64,000 bases of DNA from Deltaproteobacteria bacterium (lineage in GTDB: Bacteria; Myxococcota_A; Polyangia; Haliangiales; Haliangiaceae), in contig JAHDIH010000001.1 of assembly GCA_020630875.1 (NCBI GenBank), forward strand, positions 434,001 through 498,000. The letters are read 5' to 3'. Shown here in pieces: positions 34,511-43,416 of this stretch. The translations under genes were made by a program, and so were the position numbers. Below the pieces are notes generated by a model. It saw only the letters and a program-made list of their open reading frames with translations. It searched no databases and was not told the origin of the DNA. The stretch's first letter is position 1; the number at the start of each line of letters is the position of its first letter.

Positions 34511-36868
34511 TTATTGGATAAGTTCAACTTCAGTGTTTGGAATGATCGCTTCGTCGTGGCTTGTCGCCATGTCTCCTGCAGCATTCTCAGCACCGATTGT
34601 TGCTCCGCTGATTTGGTATCCAGGCCCGTAGATGAACGACACTTCGTTTTGGTCGTTGAAGATAGCTTGGAACTCAGCAGTATCAGTGCTTCCGTATCCA
34701 ACGCCGCGCCATTGAACAACCGTTTCAGTTGCACCAAGCTCAACGCACAGGTCTACCGAGTCAAGATCGAACCATGAAGGAGCGATCATGCTGTTTGGCT
34801 CTGTTGCATCTGGAAGGGTTCCTACTTGCCACAGCGCCGTTCCTGCGTACGCGGTGTTGAATGTCAACCAACCGTTGGTGGAAATTAGGAAGTCAGTGTA
34901 CGCAGTACCAAACATGGTGAAAGAGTGACCGAGCGTGAATGCTGCCGTTACTTCTTCGTCTTGGCTGGATAGCGTTACCGCAGTGCCGTTACCACCGTCT
35001 TGCGGACAAATGCTTTGCCATAGTGGCGGCAATACTGTGATGTTCAAGTCGTAGGAGCCAGCTGGTCCGGTGACAGAGAACGCGATGTAGTTTGTCTCAA
35101 GCGATGCAATATCGATTGTTTCGCCGCTTGTAAGTACTGTCTCGTCAATAGCGTATTGAGAGATGGTGTATCCAACGCTTGTGCTAAGAGATACGTTTGA
35201 GTACGGCGCTGCTTTAGCGATGTAGTAGTGAGTCTCTGTGGCAGCAATTGGTGTACCCGTTTGAGCGATTGGATTAGCTTCGTCAACTAGACCAAGGTCG
35301 GTGTACGCGCGAGGTGCTACATCAATGATTCCTGTGATGTCTGATTGAACAAGGATTGGTGCTGTTTGACCAGCAAAGATTAGTCCTTGAGCAGTAAGTG
35401 GGCCAACGATCGAGTCAGTAGACTCTTGCAGAAGCCCTTCAACGTACGGGTAGGAAGTAAGCGTTAGTGCATCGGTAGTATCAAGCGTGATCCACTCGTT
35501 GGCGGATGGGTCAAACGAGTGCCATTTAGCAACGGTGTTGGTTCCCGTTGCAAGTGGAGCCGGAGTCGTTGTTAGGGACTCGTTATTGGTAAGCGTGATT
35601 TGCGCGGCAGTGGTTGGGTCTGCGTCAAGAACGCGGATGTAGTAGTAGCCGGTTCGTTGAGCGATGAATGTACCTTCTGCTCCCAAAACCTCTTGTTGGA
35701 ATGAACCATCAACCGAAGAAGTAAGTGTGAACAAGTCCGTTAGGATGGTTCGGTCCGTAGCAAAGTCGAACTCAAGAATGTCCCCTTGGGTCATGCTGAT
35801 TGGTAGGAAGGTAACGGTGTCGCCATCATTGTCGAAGGTGGTGCTGGTTCCGATAGTTGGAAGTGCTGCAACAGGTACGTTAAGATCGAACGTTCCTTCG
35901 CTTGGCTCTAGTCCGTAGTTGTAAACGGGGTCGATGACGTAGATGATTTCTTCGCCGGCATTGATTCCTAGAATGCCTGGGCTCACTGCTGGGTCTCCAG
36001 CGGCTCTGCCATCACCGAATCCGATGGTATTGAAGTATTCGCCAGAACGAACTTCTACGTAGTCACCAAGTATTGCGGTTCCAGGAATATCGAGTGCGGA
36101 AAACGTTACGTCTCCACCGTTAGCGGTGTAGCTATAGAATAGTGTGTTGTCGCCTACAGTGACGTCTGTGAGTGATGTACCGGTTAGCGGGGTAGGAGTT
36201 GGAAGTGCAAGCTCCTCGACTGTGATGTGGTAGCACGCTTTGTCGCTTCCCGCAGGTTCTCCGAAGAAAAGAGAGCGAGTGTCAGCGGCTTGCAGTGCGA
36301 AAACGCCGCCAGCAACAGGAGGAAGGTAAACGGTCCGCTCTGCGCCGGTACCTGTGAAGTTAACACCGAATCGGGTGTAAGCTTCGATGTCAGCAGAAAC
36401 AACAGTAAATGCTGCGTCAAGTCCGCCGAATCCTGCAGCAGTAATTTTTAGAAGCTTGTTCCCGTCAGATTGGAACGCGAAATCGTCTAAGTCGATTTCT
36501 CCAGTCGATGGATTGATGCAACCACCAAGAGTTACGCTGTTTCCAACGCCAGGTAAGCTGAATTGGGCAGGTGCTTCAGGATCAGCTGATTCTTCAATAT
36601 CTGCTGCTGGAGCAGAGAAGACGCAATCGCCACCGACAATCTGGTTTGGCGCTGGGCAGTTAGGGTTAACGGATACGCAAGTACCGGAGTCGGCGTCTAG
36701 TTGTGTTCCCGTGCCGCAAATAACGCTTCCGTCAGGAACGCATTTGGCCACTTGAGAATCCCAGGTCGTGCCACCAGAACATTTGTCTGGACCACCCTCA
36801 TCACCACCGCCACAGCCCCAGAGGAGCGCAGCACTTACAATAGCTACTAATGTATGTTGTTGTCGCAT
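34511..36868 (-). CDS. Large secreted lipoprotein with Cys-rich head and nidogen-like tail
   Basis: From the ATG at 36868 the protein has 785 residues with a lipobox (ALLWGC) and a Gly-rich linker. Two short Cys modules follow, with the pattern C-G-T-G-T-Q-L-D...G-T-C-V, seen in myxobacterial-type surface proteins. The bulk is beta-rich with repeated units of about 110 residues (YHITVEE, YVIDPVYNYGL and YYYIRVLDADP strands) similar to PPC domains. The last 150 residues resemble a nidogen-like fold: FTMFGTAYTDFLISTNGWLTF, then SMIAPSWFDLDS and a VSFIYGPGY segment. No catalytic motif is visible. It is likely a surface adhesion or structural protein. It has its own terminator and no close neighbour on its strand. 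Confidence 0.8.
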   Translation of the reverse strand: MRQQHTLVAIVSAALLWGCGGGDEGGPDKCSGGTTWDSQVAKCVPDGSVICGTGTQLDADSGTCVSVNPNCPAPNQIVGGDCVFSAPAADIEESADPEAPAQFSLPGVGNSVTLGGCINPSTGEIDLDDFAFQSDGNKLLKITAAGFGGLDAAFTVVSADIEAYTRFGVNFTGTGAERTVYLPPVAGGVFALQAADTRSLFFGEPAGSDKACYHITVEELALPTPTPLTGTSLTDVTVGDNTLFYSYTANGGDVTFSALDIPGTAILGDYVEVRSGEYFNTIGFGDGRAAGDPAVSPGILGINAGEEIIYVIDPVYNYGLEPSEGTFDLNVPVAALPTIGTSTTFDNDGDTVTFLPISMTQGDILEFDFATDRTILTDLFTLTSSVDGSFQQEVLGAEGTFIAQRTGYYYIRVLDADPTTAAQITLTNNESLTTTPAPLATGTNTVAKWHSFDPSANEWITLDTTDALTLTSYPYVEGLLQESTDSIVGPLTAQGLIFAGQTAPILVQSDITGIIDVAPRAYTDLGLVDEANPIAQTGTPIAATETHYYIAKAAPYSNVSLSTSVGYTISQYAIDETVLTSGETIDIASLETNYIAFSVTGPAGSYDLNITVLPPLWQSICPQDGGNGTAVTLSSQDEEVTAAFTLGHSFTMFGTAYTDFLISTNGWLTFNTAYAGTALWQVGTLPDATEPNSMIAPSWFDLDSVDLCVELGATETVVQWRGVGYGSTDTAEFQAIFNDQNEVSFIYGPGYQISGATIGAENAAGDMATSHDEAIIPNTEVELIQ

Positions 36869-37024
36869 GTTGAGCCGTGTACACCCGCGGTTTCGGCTTT
36901 GCAATACAAAAGTGAGGGGCCACCAGTTAATTGGTAAGACCTAGTTTTGTAAGGAATATTAGACCAAACACTTCCCGTAATACGTGAGTGTAACTCATTT
37001 TAATCATTGTGTTAGGTTCGAAAG

Positions 37025-37540
37025 ATGCTAGGAAAGATAAGTAACGTTGCCTTTGCAACGATCGTCGTTTGGATTGCTACAGGCCTACTTTTGAGTCTTG
37101 CGATGTTTTGGGTAGGCAGCCCCTTGTCAACGAAGGTAGCAGCAGCGAAAGCTGCCAGCAGTAAGGCACCGGCTAAAAAGGCAAAGATCGAAAAGAAAGA
37201 AAGCCAACCTGCGAAGAAGCAGGCGTCAGCGACGAAGGCGAAGACTATTGTCGCCGAAAGCGAGACCGGAAGTGTGGAAGACGAAACCAAAAGTCTACGA
37301 GATTTTGTCGCGGATACGCGAGAATGCTTTGATGGTGGTGATATGGAATGTGCACTACAGAATGCTGAGAATGGTCTTAAAAAGTACCCTAAGCACATAC
37401 AACTAAAACGCTGGGCGATCGCTGCAGCATGCCAGACAGGAGAGGAAGACTCTGCTAAGACTTACTTTTCTGACCTTCCTCCCGCGCATCAACGTGCTAT
37501 GAAGATCAAATGCAGGCGGTTCAACATCACTTTGGAATGA
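37025..37540 (+). CDS. Membrane-anchored protein with Lys/Ala-rich linker and TPR-like domain
   Basis: This 171-residue protein has one membrane helix (residues about 10-31), then a Lys/Ala-rich, probably disordered linker (residues 38-75). A C-terminal helical domain with one or two TPR-like pairs follows (CFDGGDMECALQNAENGLKK, KRWAIAAACQTGEEDSAK). Three of its Cys could pair. It is the first gene of a tight same-strand cluster: 4 bases separate it from the next gene. Function unknown. Confidence 0.68.
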   Translation: MLGKISNVAFATIVVWIATGLLLSLAMFWVGSPLSTKVAAAKAASSKAPAKKAKIEKKESQPAKKQASATKAKTIVAESETGSVEDETKSLRDFVADTRECFDGGDMECALQNAENGLKKYPKHIQLKRWAIAAACQTGEEDSAKTYFSDLPPAHQRAMKIKCRRFNITLE

Positions 37541-37544
37541 CCCT

Positions 37545-37991
37545 ATGATGTCACTAGTTGAGAAATTTCGAGAAAATCCTTCCCGAGAACAGTTAATCAA
37601 AGACTGCATTGACTTGATAGATACGCAAGTTAAGAAACAAAAAGGCGTTTCAGGGTTAGCGATAAAAGGTGCTTACAAAACGGTCAGCGCTATAAAAAAG
37701 GGCTTTGTTCGAAGCGTTGTCGACTCGCTGTTAAACGATTGGCTCACCAAAGTACAACCCTATTTCTCAGAGTGGCAAAAAGAATCTACTACCAGCTTCG
37801 GCGAGTTTCTGTCGACAAAGCGCGAGTCGGTCTCCGAGGCGCTACTTTCGGTGACCGATCAGCAGGCGGAAACCGCTGATAACAAAACTGCCGCAAAGTT
37901 GTACTCCAAGTTTAGACCGAAGGCAGCCGAGCACGTAAAGGATGCGCTTCCAGGATTAGGTGATATTTTGGAACGTCGCACCAATGCGTGA
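37545..37991 (+). CDS. Small helical protein, possibly DUF6918-like
   Basis: This 148-residue protein is all-helical and cytoplasmic. The pattern LIKDCIDLIDTQVKKQKGVS, then AIKGAYKTVSAIKKGF and SLLNDWLTKVQPYF, resembles the DUF6918 family known mainly from actinobacteria. I make this match from memory of the pattern, so it needs a profile search. Two ATGs (37545, 37548) are possible starts. The stop overlaps the start of the methyltransferase gene by four bases (GTGA), so the two should be co-translated. Confidence 0.6.
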   Translation: MMSLVEKFRENPSREQLIKDCIDLIDTQVKKQKGVSGLAIKGAYKTVSAIKKGFVRSVVDSLLNDWLTKVQPYFSEWQKESTTSFGEFLSTKRESVSEALLSVTDQQAETADNKTAAKLYSKFRPKAAEHVKDALPGLGDILERRTNA

Positions 37992-38620
37992 GCCAATGTC
38001 CTCTGTGCTTTGGCACTAATCTTCAGTTGTTTCACAGAGATAATCTGAGGTCCTATATAATGTGCGGCAATTGCAGGCTCGTGCACGTACCGCCACAATA
38101 CCACTTAGATGCGGAAGCAGAGAAAACGTACTACGACCTACATGAAAATAACGTAGACGACCCCGGTTACCGGAAGTTCCTAAGTCGGATGGCCGAACCG
38201 CTGCTCGAAAAAATACAACCCAAGAGCAAAGGTCTTGATTTTGGATGCGGACCTGCCCCGTTACTTGCAAAGATGCTAGAGGACCACGGTCATGAACTTG
38301 CTCTTTTTGATAAGTTTTACTTTTCGAATCCTAGCGTTCTACGTACCACCTACGACTTTGTTGTGGCCACTGAAGTAATAGAACACTGCTACGCCGCCGA
38401 CCAAGTTTGGAAGCAGTGGCTTGGACTTCTGAGCGCCCCCGCATTGCTTGCAATCATGACTAAGCGTGTGCGAAGTCAATCAGCATTCTCAACATGGCAC
38501 TACATTAGAGACCCAACTCATGTCGTCTTTTATAGTAACGAAACATTTGAATGGGTTGCCAATAAATACAAGCTAAGCTGCGAGTTTGTGGGAGCCGATG
38601 TCGTGATTTTACGGAAGTAA
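37988..38620 (+). CDS. SAM-dependent methyltransferase with N-terminal zinc ribbon
   Basis: This 210-residue protein starts at GTG. An N-terminal C-P-L-C ... C-G-N-C pair forms a likely zinc ribbon. The class I methyltransferase core follows: GLDFGCGPAPLLAKMLEDHG (motif I), an acidic residue in ELALFDKFY (motif II) and FVVATEVIEHC (motif III/post I). The zinc ribbon resembles that of methyltransferases acting on sugars or of the Methyltransf_23 group. There is no signal or membrane segment. It closes a three-gene cluster with the TPR-like and DUF6918-like proteins and is convergent, with 12 bases of overlap, with the alpha/beta hydrolase. Substrate unknown. Confidence 0.85.
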   Translation: MSQCPLCFGTNLQLFHRDNLRSYIMCGNCRLVHVPPQYHLDAEAEKTYYDLHENNVDDPGYRKFLSRMAEPLLEKIQPKSKGLDFGCGPAPLLAKMLEDHGHELALFDKFYFSNPSVLRTTYDFVVATEVIEHCYAADQVWKQWLGLLSAPALLAIMTKRVRSQSAFSTWHYIRDPTHVVFYSNETFEWVANKYKLSCEFVGADVVILRK

Positions 38621-39466
38621 GAATTCCTTCAAAACTCGTCCTATTTCCAAAGGTTGGTGCCGGTGCATCATATGACCGGCGGAGGCAATGGTTATTTCCG
38701 TGGCATTGGGGAATGAAGCAATGCGACGTTGATAAGCTTCATTTTTGAATTCTGATTGTTGCGCCGAAATCAACAGCGTTTTTGCTGTGATTTCTTTCCA
38801 AAATTGCAATGCCAGTTCTTCTTGGTAGGGCAACGGACCGCGGCTGAGGTGTAAGTTGTCGTGGGGGAACCGGAAACCTTGGTCGAACAGTTCGGTGCAG
38901 TCCTTAGCCAAAATTTTTGCCATTTCCAACGTTAGGAACTTGTCGTGTTTCATTAAGGCTTTGGCTGCAAGCTCGACAGATTCGTAAACACGTGGCCGTC
39001 GTTCTTTGGCTCGGCGGACGCCACTAACCCAGCGCCTCGTTCTGTCTGGCAATGAGATACTGTCGCTTTGGGTTGGTCCGAGGCCTTCCATAAGCACAAG
39101 TCGTTCGACTTTTTCAGGAAACGCTGCGGCATAGTAGGACGCAATACTTCCTCCCATCGAGTGACCGATGAGCGCTATCGTTTCCGAGCCTACCCAATCC
39201 ATAATATCGGCTAAATCGGCTACATAGTCCATGAAGTGGTAGTAGCCGCTTTCTAGGTGGGAGGAGAACCCGTGCCCGCGCATGTCGGGCGCTATTACCC
39301 GAAAGTGGGGTGCTAAGGATTCTTCTATCAGGGTTCGAAATCCAATGCCACTATCCAAGAATCCATGAACTAATACGATGGTGTGTTTGGCGGACTCGTT
39401 CCATTGGTGAATGCAAAGGTTGGTCCCTAAAGTTTTAGCATCGAATCTGACTCGGGAGTAGCTCAT
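38609..39466 (-). CDS. Alpha/beta hydrolase
   Basis: From the ATG at 39466 the protein has 285 residues. That start overlaps the serpin stop (ATGA), which favours it over the frame beginning at 39505. It shows the oxyanion HGFLDSG segment, the nucleophile elbow GHSMGGS with its Ser, MRGHGFS and a final GHMMHRHQP that supplies the catalytic His. The Asp is likely in the preceding LLISAQQSEF region. It is a cytoplasmic esterase/lipase-type enzyme of the MhpC group. Its tight coupling to the serpin gene upstream is unusual and suggests co-regulation rather than a common pathway. Confidence 0.85.
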   Translation of the reverse strand: MSYSRVRFDAKTLGTNLCIHQWNESAKHTIVLVHGFLDSGIGFRTLIEESLAPHFRVIAPDMRGHGFSSHLESGYYHFMDYVADLADIMDWVGSETIALIGHSMGGSIASYYAAAFPEKVERLVLMEGLGPTQSDSISLPDRTRRWVSGVRRAKERRPRVYESVELAAKALMKHDKFLTLEMAKILAKDCTELFDQGFRFPHDNLHLSRGPLPYQEELALQFWKEITAKTLLISAQQSEFKNEAYQRRIASFPNATEITIASAGHMMHRHQPLEIGRVLKEFLLP

Positions 39467-40893
39467 AGGTCTTCGAATCGGCGGGGCATTAGTTTTCGTG
39501 ACCATCTGCCAAAAAGAAAAAGTGGAACCCCCGCAAAAAGAAAAGGCAAGAGCAGTACCCAGTTGATAAAGGCACCTTCTTCTGCTGTGCCGTATATTAC
39601 TACCGCTACCAAGGCACCTAGAATAGCCGTTACTAAAGCGACCATGTATCCCCAGAACATCGTCCGTCTTTTTCTAATTACCAAATCCAATGCGATGGCC
39701 AATTTCTCTCTTTCATCTTTTGAGATTGAGCTGTTGTTTGATTCTCCTGGGGCAGTTGTATTTTTGGACGGTGTAATTTTTGTCTTATTCGAATCCATTG
39801 TACTTGGCTCTCCGATTCTTCCATTCATGACGATAACCCCGCTCTTATTATCACGAATCATGAATAAAAAGGCTCTGTCGACATCTACTTGTATCGGAGT
39901 AGGAGGGATTCCAGCTGCTACGATTGCAGCCGTAGCAGCAGCTGCCTCTGCCCCTCGTTCGTTAACCTCGAGTTCTGCGCGATGAAGAACTTTGCCAATA
40001 GGTACCACCTCTTCTTCAAAAACTTTGTTCAAGCCGTTGCGAAATATGGTGGTCACATCTTGGTTGACTAGTAGCGATTTGAGATCCAAAGAGCTTGATG
40101 CTGAAAATTTGGGCAGCGACAGGGCTATGTTGGAATGCTTGAGTTTTTTTAGCAAACGCTCCCACTGTTCGGCTCCCAGTCGCGCTTCAGCTTCAGGTAG
40201 GGAAAGTTTTCCTTTGGGCACATACAATAGCATTGAGTAGGCTCTTGTTTTATAGGGAAGCTCTATTGCATCAAACTCATCAGTCCCAAAGTAGGGAGTG
40301 AAAAACGTATCCTGCATGTACGCTGCATTAACACTTCGATTATCGTAGGTTTGGAACTGCCCCGAGGTTGTGTTTTTTTCTGGAAATTCGTGCTGCCATC
40401 CAGCCTTAAAATGGAGTGCGTTGACAAGTAGCGCCAATGTCTCTGTTGTTATAGCGTCTTCAGCGATGAGGTCACTGATCTTTCCATTGGTAATTTCTTC
40501 TACCCAGTGGTTGATCGATTTTCTTGCTGCATCCGGTTGGGCAAAGGACATCCCTACCGCTTTTGCGTTGTAGCTTGCTTCGGTTGCTTCTAAGAACGAC
40601 GATCTGATTGGAGCGTCATTTGCTACATAAAGTTTGCTCGCAATAGATAACTCCGAGGAACTTTCAAGTTGTGAAAGAGATTGTCTCCAATACTGGTTGG
40701 CTTCTCTTTTCGTCGTTTCGAGGAAGTCTGTTAGTTCTTTCTGTCCCACGCCATCAATTCCATTACAGGTCATCGAAAGAGCTGCATGTATACTGGCGGG
40801 GGATAGAATCAAATTCTGAGAATTTTCCAACGTCGACAGGGCATGGTACGTCTTCCATGCCAGCTTTAGTGTTGCTGGCCCCAATCCACTCAT
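39463..40893 (-). CDS. Serpin with C-terminal two-helix membrane tail
   Basis: This 476-residue protein lacks a signal peptide. Residues 1-365 are a complete serpin: NLILSPASIHAALSM, NALHFKAGWQ, a reactive-centre hinge E312-R-G-A-E-A-A-A-A-T and the C-terminal FLFMIRDNKSGVIVMNGRI. The hinge is Ala-rich as in inhibitory serpins. Counting from the hinge, P1 falls at about Ala327 or Gly328, so an elastase-like target is likely. A linker of about 45 residues leads to two membrane helices (about 412-433 and 442-462). The charges before the first and after the second helix (RKRR; RKLMPRR) predict both ends, and so the serpin domain, on the cytoplasmic side. It is followed, with overlap, by an alpha/beta hydrolase gene. 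Confidence 0.92.
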   Translation of the reverse strand: MSGLGPATLKLAWKTYHALSTLENSQNLILSPASIHAALSMTCNGIDGVGQKELTDFLETTKREANQYWRQSLSQLESSSELSIASKLYVANDAPIRSSFLEATEASYNAKAVGMSFAQPDAARKSINHWVEEITNGKISDLIAEDAITTETLALLVNALHFKAGWQHEFPEKNTTSGQFQTYDNRSVNAAYMQDTFFTPYFGTDEFDAIELPYKTRAYSMLLYVPKGKLSLPEAEARLGAEQWERLLKKLKHSNIALSLPKFSASSSLDLKSLLVNQDVTTIFRNGLNKVFEEEVVPIGKVLHRAELEVNERGAEAAAATAAIVAAGIPPTPIQVDVDRAFLFMIRDNKSGVIVMNGRIGEPSTMDSNKTKITPSKNTTAPGESNNSSISKDEREKLAIALDLVIRKRRTMFWGYMVALVTAILGALVAVVIYGTAEEGAFINWVLLLPFLFAGVPLFLFGRWSRKLMPRRFEDL

Positions 40894-40934
40894 TCACAAG
40901 CTATAGCATAGGATCTGCGGACTCGCTTGAAGAG

Positions 40935-42176
40935 TTACTCTTTGCTGGGATTACCGATGCGACCATTCATCAGTATCAAACCACTCTTATTCTCACGTAT
41001 CATAAATAAGAATGCGCGATCGAACGTCACGGCGGGGGGAGGGACTGGTCTGCCTCCAATTCTTGCGGCAATCGCAGTCGCCGCTGCTGCCTCGGTCCCC
41101 GTTTCGTTCACCTCGATAAACGTTTTATGAAAAATTTCACTGACGACTAACGGTTCGTTGACTGAAATGTTGTTAAGTCCGTTGTCGAAGATACTAGTGA
41201 CTCTTTGCCTCTTAAGTACTTCACTCAATCGCAAAGCGTTCGTCGCTTTAAATTTGGGAAGCGTTACTGTGATACGGGTTTGTTTCAGTAGCTTGATGTG
41301 TTCTGTCCATTGCTTGGCACTTTGACCTCCTTCTGCCTCTACTAGTTTGACTCTTCCGCGTGGCACATAGAGAAACATAGAGAATTCTTTTCCGACATAG
41401 GGAAGTTCAATGACCGCAAAGTCTTTTGTTCCATAGTAAGGGGTAGCAAACGTATCTTTCATGTATTCGACATTGGTCGATGTCTGGTGGTATGTTTCGA
41501 ATGGGCCACTCTTAGTGTTTTGGGCCGGGAATGCATGGAGCCAATCACCTTTAAAATAGAGGGCGTTAACTAAAACCGACAAGGTTGATTTTGTGATACC
41601 TCCTTGCGGAATCAGCTCTTTTATTTTTTTGTTGGTTTTGCTTTCGACCCATTGGTTGATGATGTTTCTACTTGCCTCGGTTTTGGTCTCAAATGGTACG
41701 GTCTTTGCTTCGGACGAATAAAATTGCTTGGTTTTGTCTAGAAAGCCAGGTTTGGCAACAGCCTCGTTGCTCAAATAGATACGATTGGCCATAGAAAACT
41801 CCACGTTGCCCTGAGCAGACGGTACGTTTTCCTGCCATCCTTTATTGAGCGCGGAGAGTGGCATTCCGAGATACTTTTCAAGTTGCGAGAGTACCGTTCC
41901 CTCCGCTCCGTTTGCTGCCATCGAAAGCGCAACGTGAATACTGGCAGGGGATAGCACTAGATTGGAAGTATCCTCGGTCTTGATAAGACCTTTGTAGATT
42001 TTCCATCCTACGTTTAGCGTTTCAGAGCCTATAGTGTTTGTCGTAATTTCTTTCGAGGGAAGCGGTGCTACGTTAGCCGACGCACTTGATGGGGCTGGAG
42101 GTGCCACTGTCTTCGATGGAGTAGTTGTATCGTTGTTGCAGGAAATTAAAAGTAAGAATATAAAAAGGCGCCTCAT
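40935..42176 (-). CDS. Lipoprotein serpin
   Basis: This 413-residue protein has a lipoprotein signal (LLLISC, Cys13), a Pro/Ala/Ser linker to about residue 45, and a full serpin domain. It shares LVLSPASIHVALSM, VNALYFKGDW, the hinge E358-T-G-T-E-A-A-A-A-T and FLFMIRENKSGLILMNGRI with its neighbour. The reactive loop after the hinge carries Arg372 and Arg376, so a trypsin-like target is possible; P1 cannot be fixed because the loop is slightly longer than in alpha-1-antitrypsin. As a lipoprotein it should act outside the cytoplasm. It lies 41 bases upstream of the membrane-tail serpin on the same strand, suggesting a duplicated pair in one transcript. Confidence 0.93.
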   Translation of the reverse strand: MRRLFIFLLLISCNNDTTTPSKTVAPPAPSSASANVAPLPSKEITTNTIGSETLNVGWKIYKGLIKTEDTSNLVLSPASIHVALSMAANGAEGTVLSQLEKYLGMPLSALNKGWQENVPSAQGNVEFSMANRIYLSNEAVAKPGFLDKTKQFYSSEAKTVPFETKTEASRNIINQWVESKTNKKIKELIPQGGITKSTLSVLVNALYFKGDWLHAFPAQNTKSGPFETYHQTSTNVEYMKDTFATPYYGTKDFAVIELPYVGKEFSMFLYVPRGRVKLVEAEGGQSAKQWTEHIKLLKQTRITVTLPKFKATNALRLSEVLKRQRVTSIFDNGLNNISVNEPLVVSEIFHKTFIEVNETGTEAAAATAIAARIGGRPVPPPAVTFDRAFLFMIRENKSGLILMNGRIGNPSKE

Positions 42177-42300
42177 TCGCTGAATTTATCATAAGACTAT
42201 TTCACCATACCACTTCCTCACACGAATACATCGCCAGCATCAGAGACACATATCTTACTTTGGCCTTTCCTTGTTCCCTTCGTTTTTGTAGTGTCAGGCA

Positions 42301-43149
42301 ATGCAGCGATTTCAAGATGCGATGCACCGAGAGGTACTCCTAAAGGGGCAAATCCAACGGATTGTTTCTCTTGTCCCCAGCGATACGTACAATTTGTCGG
42401 CACTTGGTGTGCTGGACAAAGTGGTTGGGCGCACAGAGTATTGCGACCGGCCAACAGAACAAGTCCTGGGCATTCCAACAGTAGGGGGAACAAAAAATAT
42501 CGATGTAGAAAAAATCGTAGACCTGCAGCCAGACCTTATTTTGGCAAATCGCGAAGAGAATTCTCGTGCGAGGATGTCAGCGCTCATCGCAACCAAACTT
42601 CCCATTTACGTTGCGTTTCCAAAAACAGTGGCCGAGGGGGTTGCCCATTTGGCGAAGGTTTCAAGGATGGTGGGGGGCGGCGACCCGGCAATTATCAAGC
42701 AAGGGTACCAAAGCGTAAATGTCGAGTATTCAGTTAGTGGGCAGCGTGTATTTGTACCTATCTGGAAGGAGCCGTACATGACTTTTTCTGAAGGTTCCTA
42801 TGCAGATGACGTACTAAACCGTTTGGGGGTCAAGAATGCATTCGCAGATAAACGTAAAGAGCTTAAACAGGCCGTTACAATGACCGGTCACCCTGCGCTT
42901 GACGATAGGTACCCTAAAGTAACAATGGATGAGATTGTGGCCGCTCAGCCTGAGGTTGTGCTACTTCCGGATGAACCGTTTGATTTCACAGAGCAAGACG
43001 TACGCTTCTTTGAGTCGTTGGATATTCCTGCGGCAAAAACAAAAAGTATTTATCTATGCAGCGGCAAAGACTTATTTTGGCACGGGGCTTGGTCGATTGA
43101 AGGGATTCCAAGAATCAATCAGCTACTGCAAAAGATTAGCAGTAACTAA
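42301..43149 (+). CDS. BtuF-like helical-backbone metal/cobalamin-binding protein
   Basis: This 282-residue protein has the two-lobe pattern of cobalamin and haem/iron periplasmic binding proteins: RIVSLVPSDTYNLSALG, VVGRTEYCD, VEKIVDLQPDLILA, a long connecting helix and ITMDEI-like AAQPEVVLLPDEPF. The expected signal peptide is missing; the first residues (MQRFQDAMHREVLL) are polar. No permease or ATPase gene is near. It may be a cytoplasmic paralog with a sensing or salvage role, or a start further upstream may have been lost. The gene is convergent with, and directly abuts, the small membrane protein gene at 43150. Confidence 0.85.
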   Translation: MQRFQDAMHREVLLKGQIQRIVSLVPSDTYNLSALGVLDKVVGRTEYCDRPTEQVLGIPTVGGTKNIDVEKIVDLQPDLILANREENSRARMSALIATKLPIYVAFPKTVAEGVAHLAKVSRMVGGGDPAIIKQGYQSVNVEYSVSGQRVFVPIWKEPYMTFSEGSYADDVLNRLGVKNAFADKRKELKQAVTMTGHPALDDRYPKVTMDEIVAAQPEVVLLPDEPFDFTEQDVRFFESLDIPAAKTKSIYLCSGKDLFWHGAWSIEGIPRINQLLQKISSN

Positions 43150-43359
43150 TCAGCCGAAGTTCTTAATAATGAAATAGGCAATAACAATGACCAATATGGT
43201 GGTGATGGTGTTGTTGACCCAGCTGGACTTAACTTTTTTCTCATCGCCAATCCCAGCGGAGTGCGCTGCCTTTTTGATTCCACCGCGCATTCCAATCATA
43301 CTGCCTGTTTTGTTTTGACTGGAGGCTTGTTTCTTACGCATCTGTGCTTTGCGACTCAT
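43150..43359 (-). CDS. Small tail-anchored membrane protein
   Basis: This 69-residue protein has a very basic, polar N-terminal half (MSRKAQMRKKQASSQNK) and one C-terminal membrane helix (ITTILVIVIAYFIIKNFG). That makes it a candidate tail-anchored protein. I do not recognise a family. It directly abuts the stop of the convergent BtuF-like gene. Its composition is non-random and its start is a plain ATG, so I take it as real with moderate confidence. Confidence 0.6.
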   Translation of the reverse strand: MSRKAQMRKKQASSQNKTGSMIGMRGGIKKAAHSAGIGDEKKVKSSWVNNTITTILVIVIAYFIIKNFG

Positions 43360-43416
43360 TTCAGGAGTATGCCACCCTTAACGTCATCATCAAGGTAATG
43401 AACTGGGTTTGTGTGG

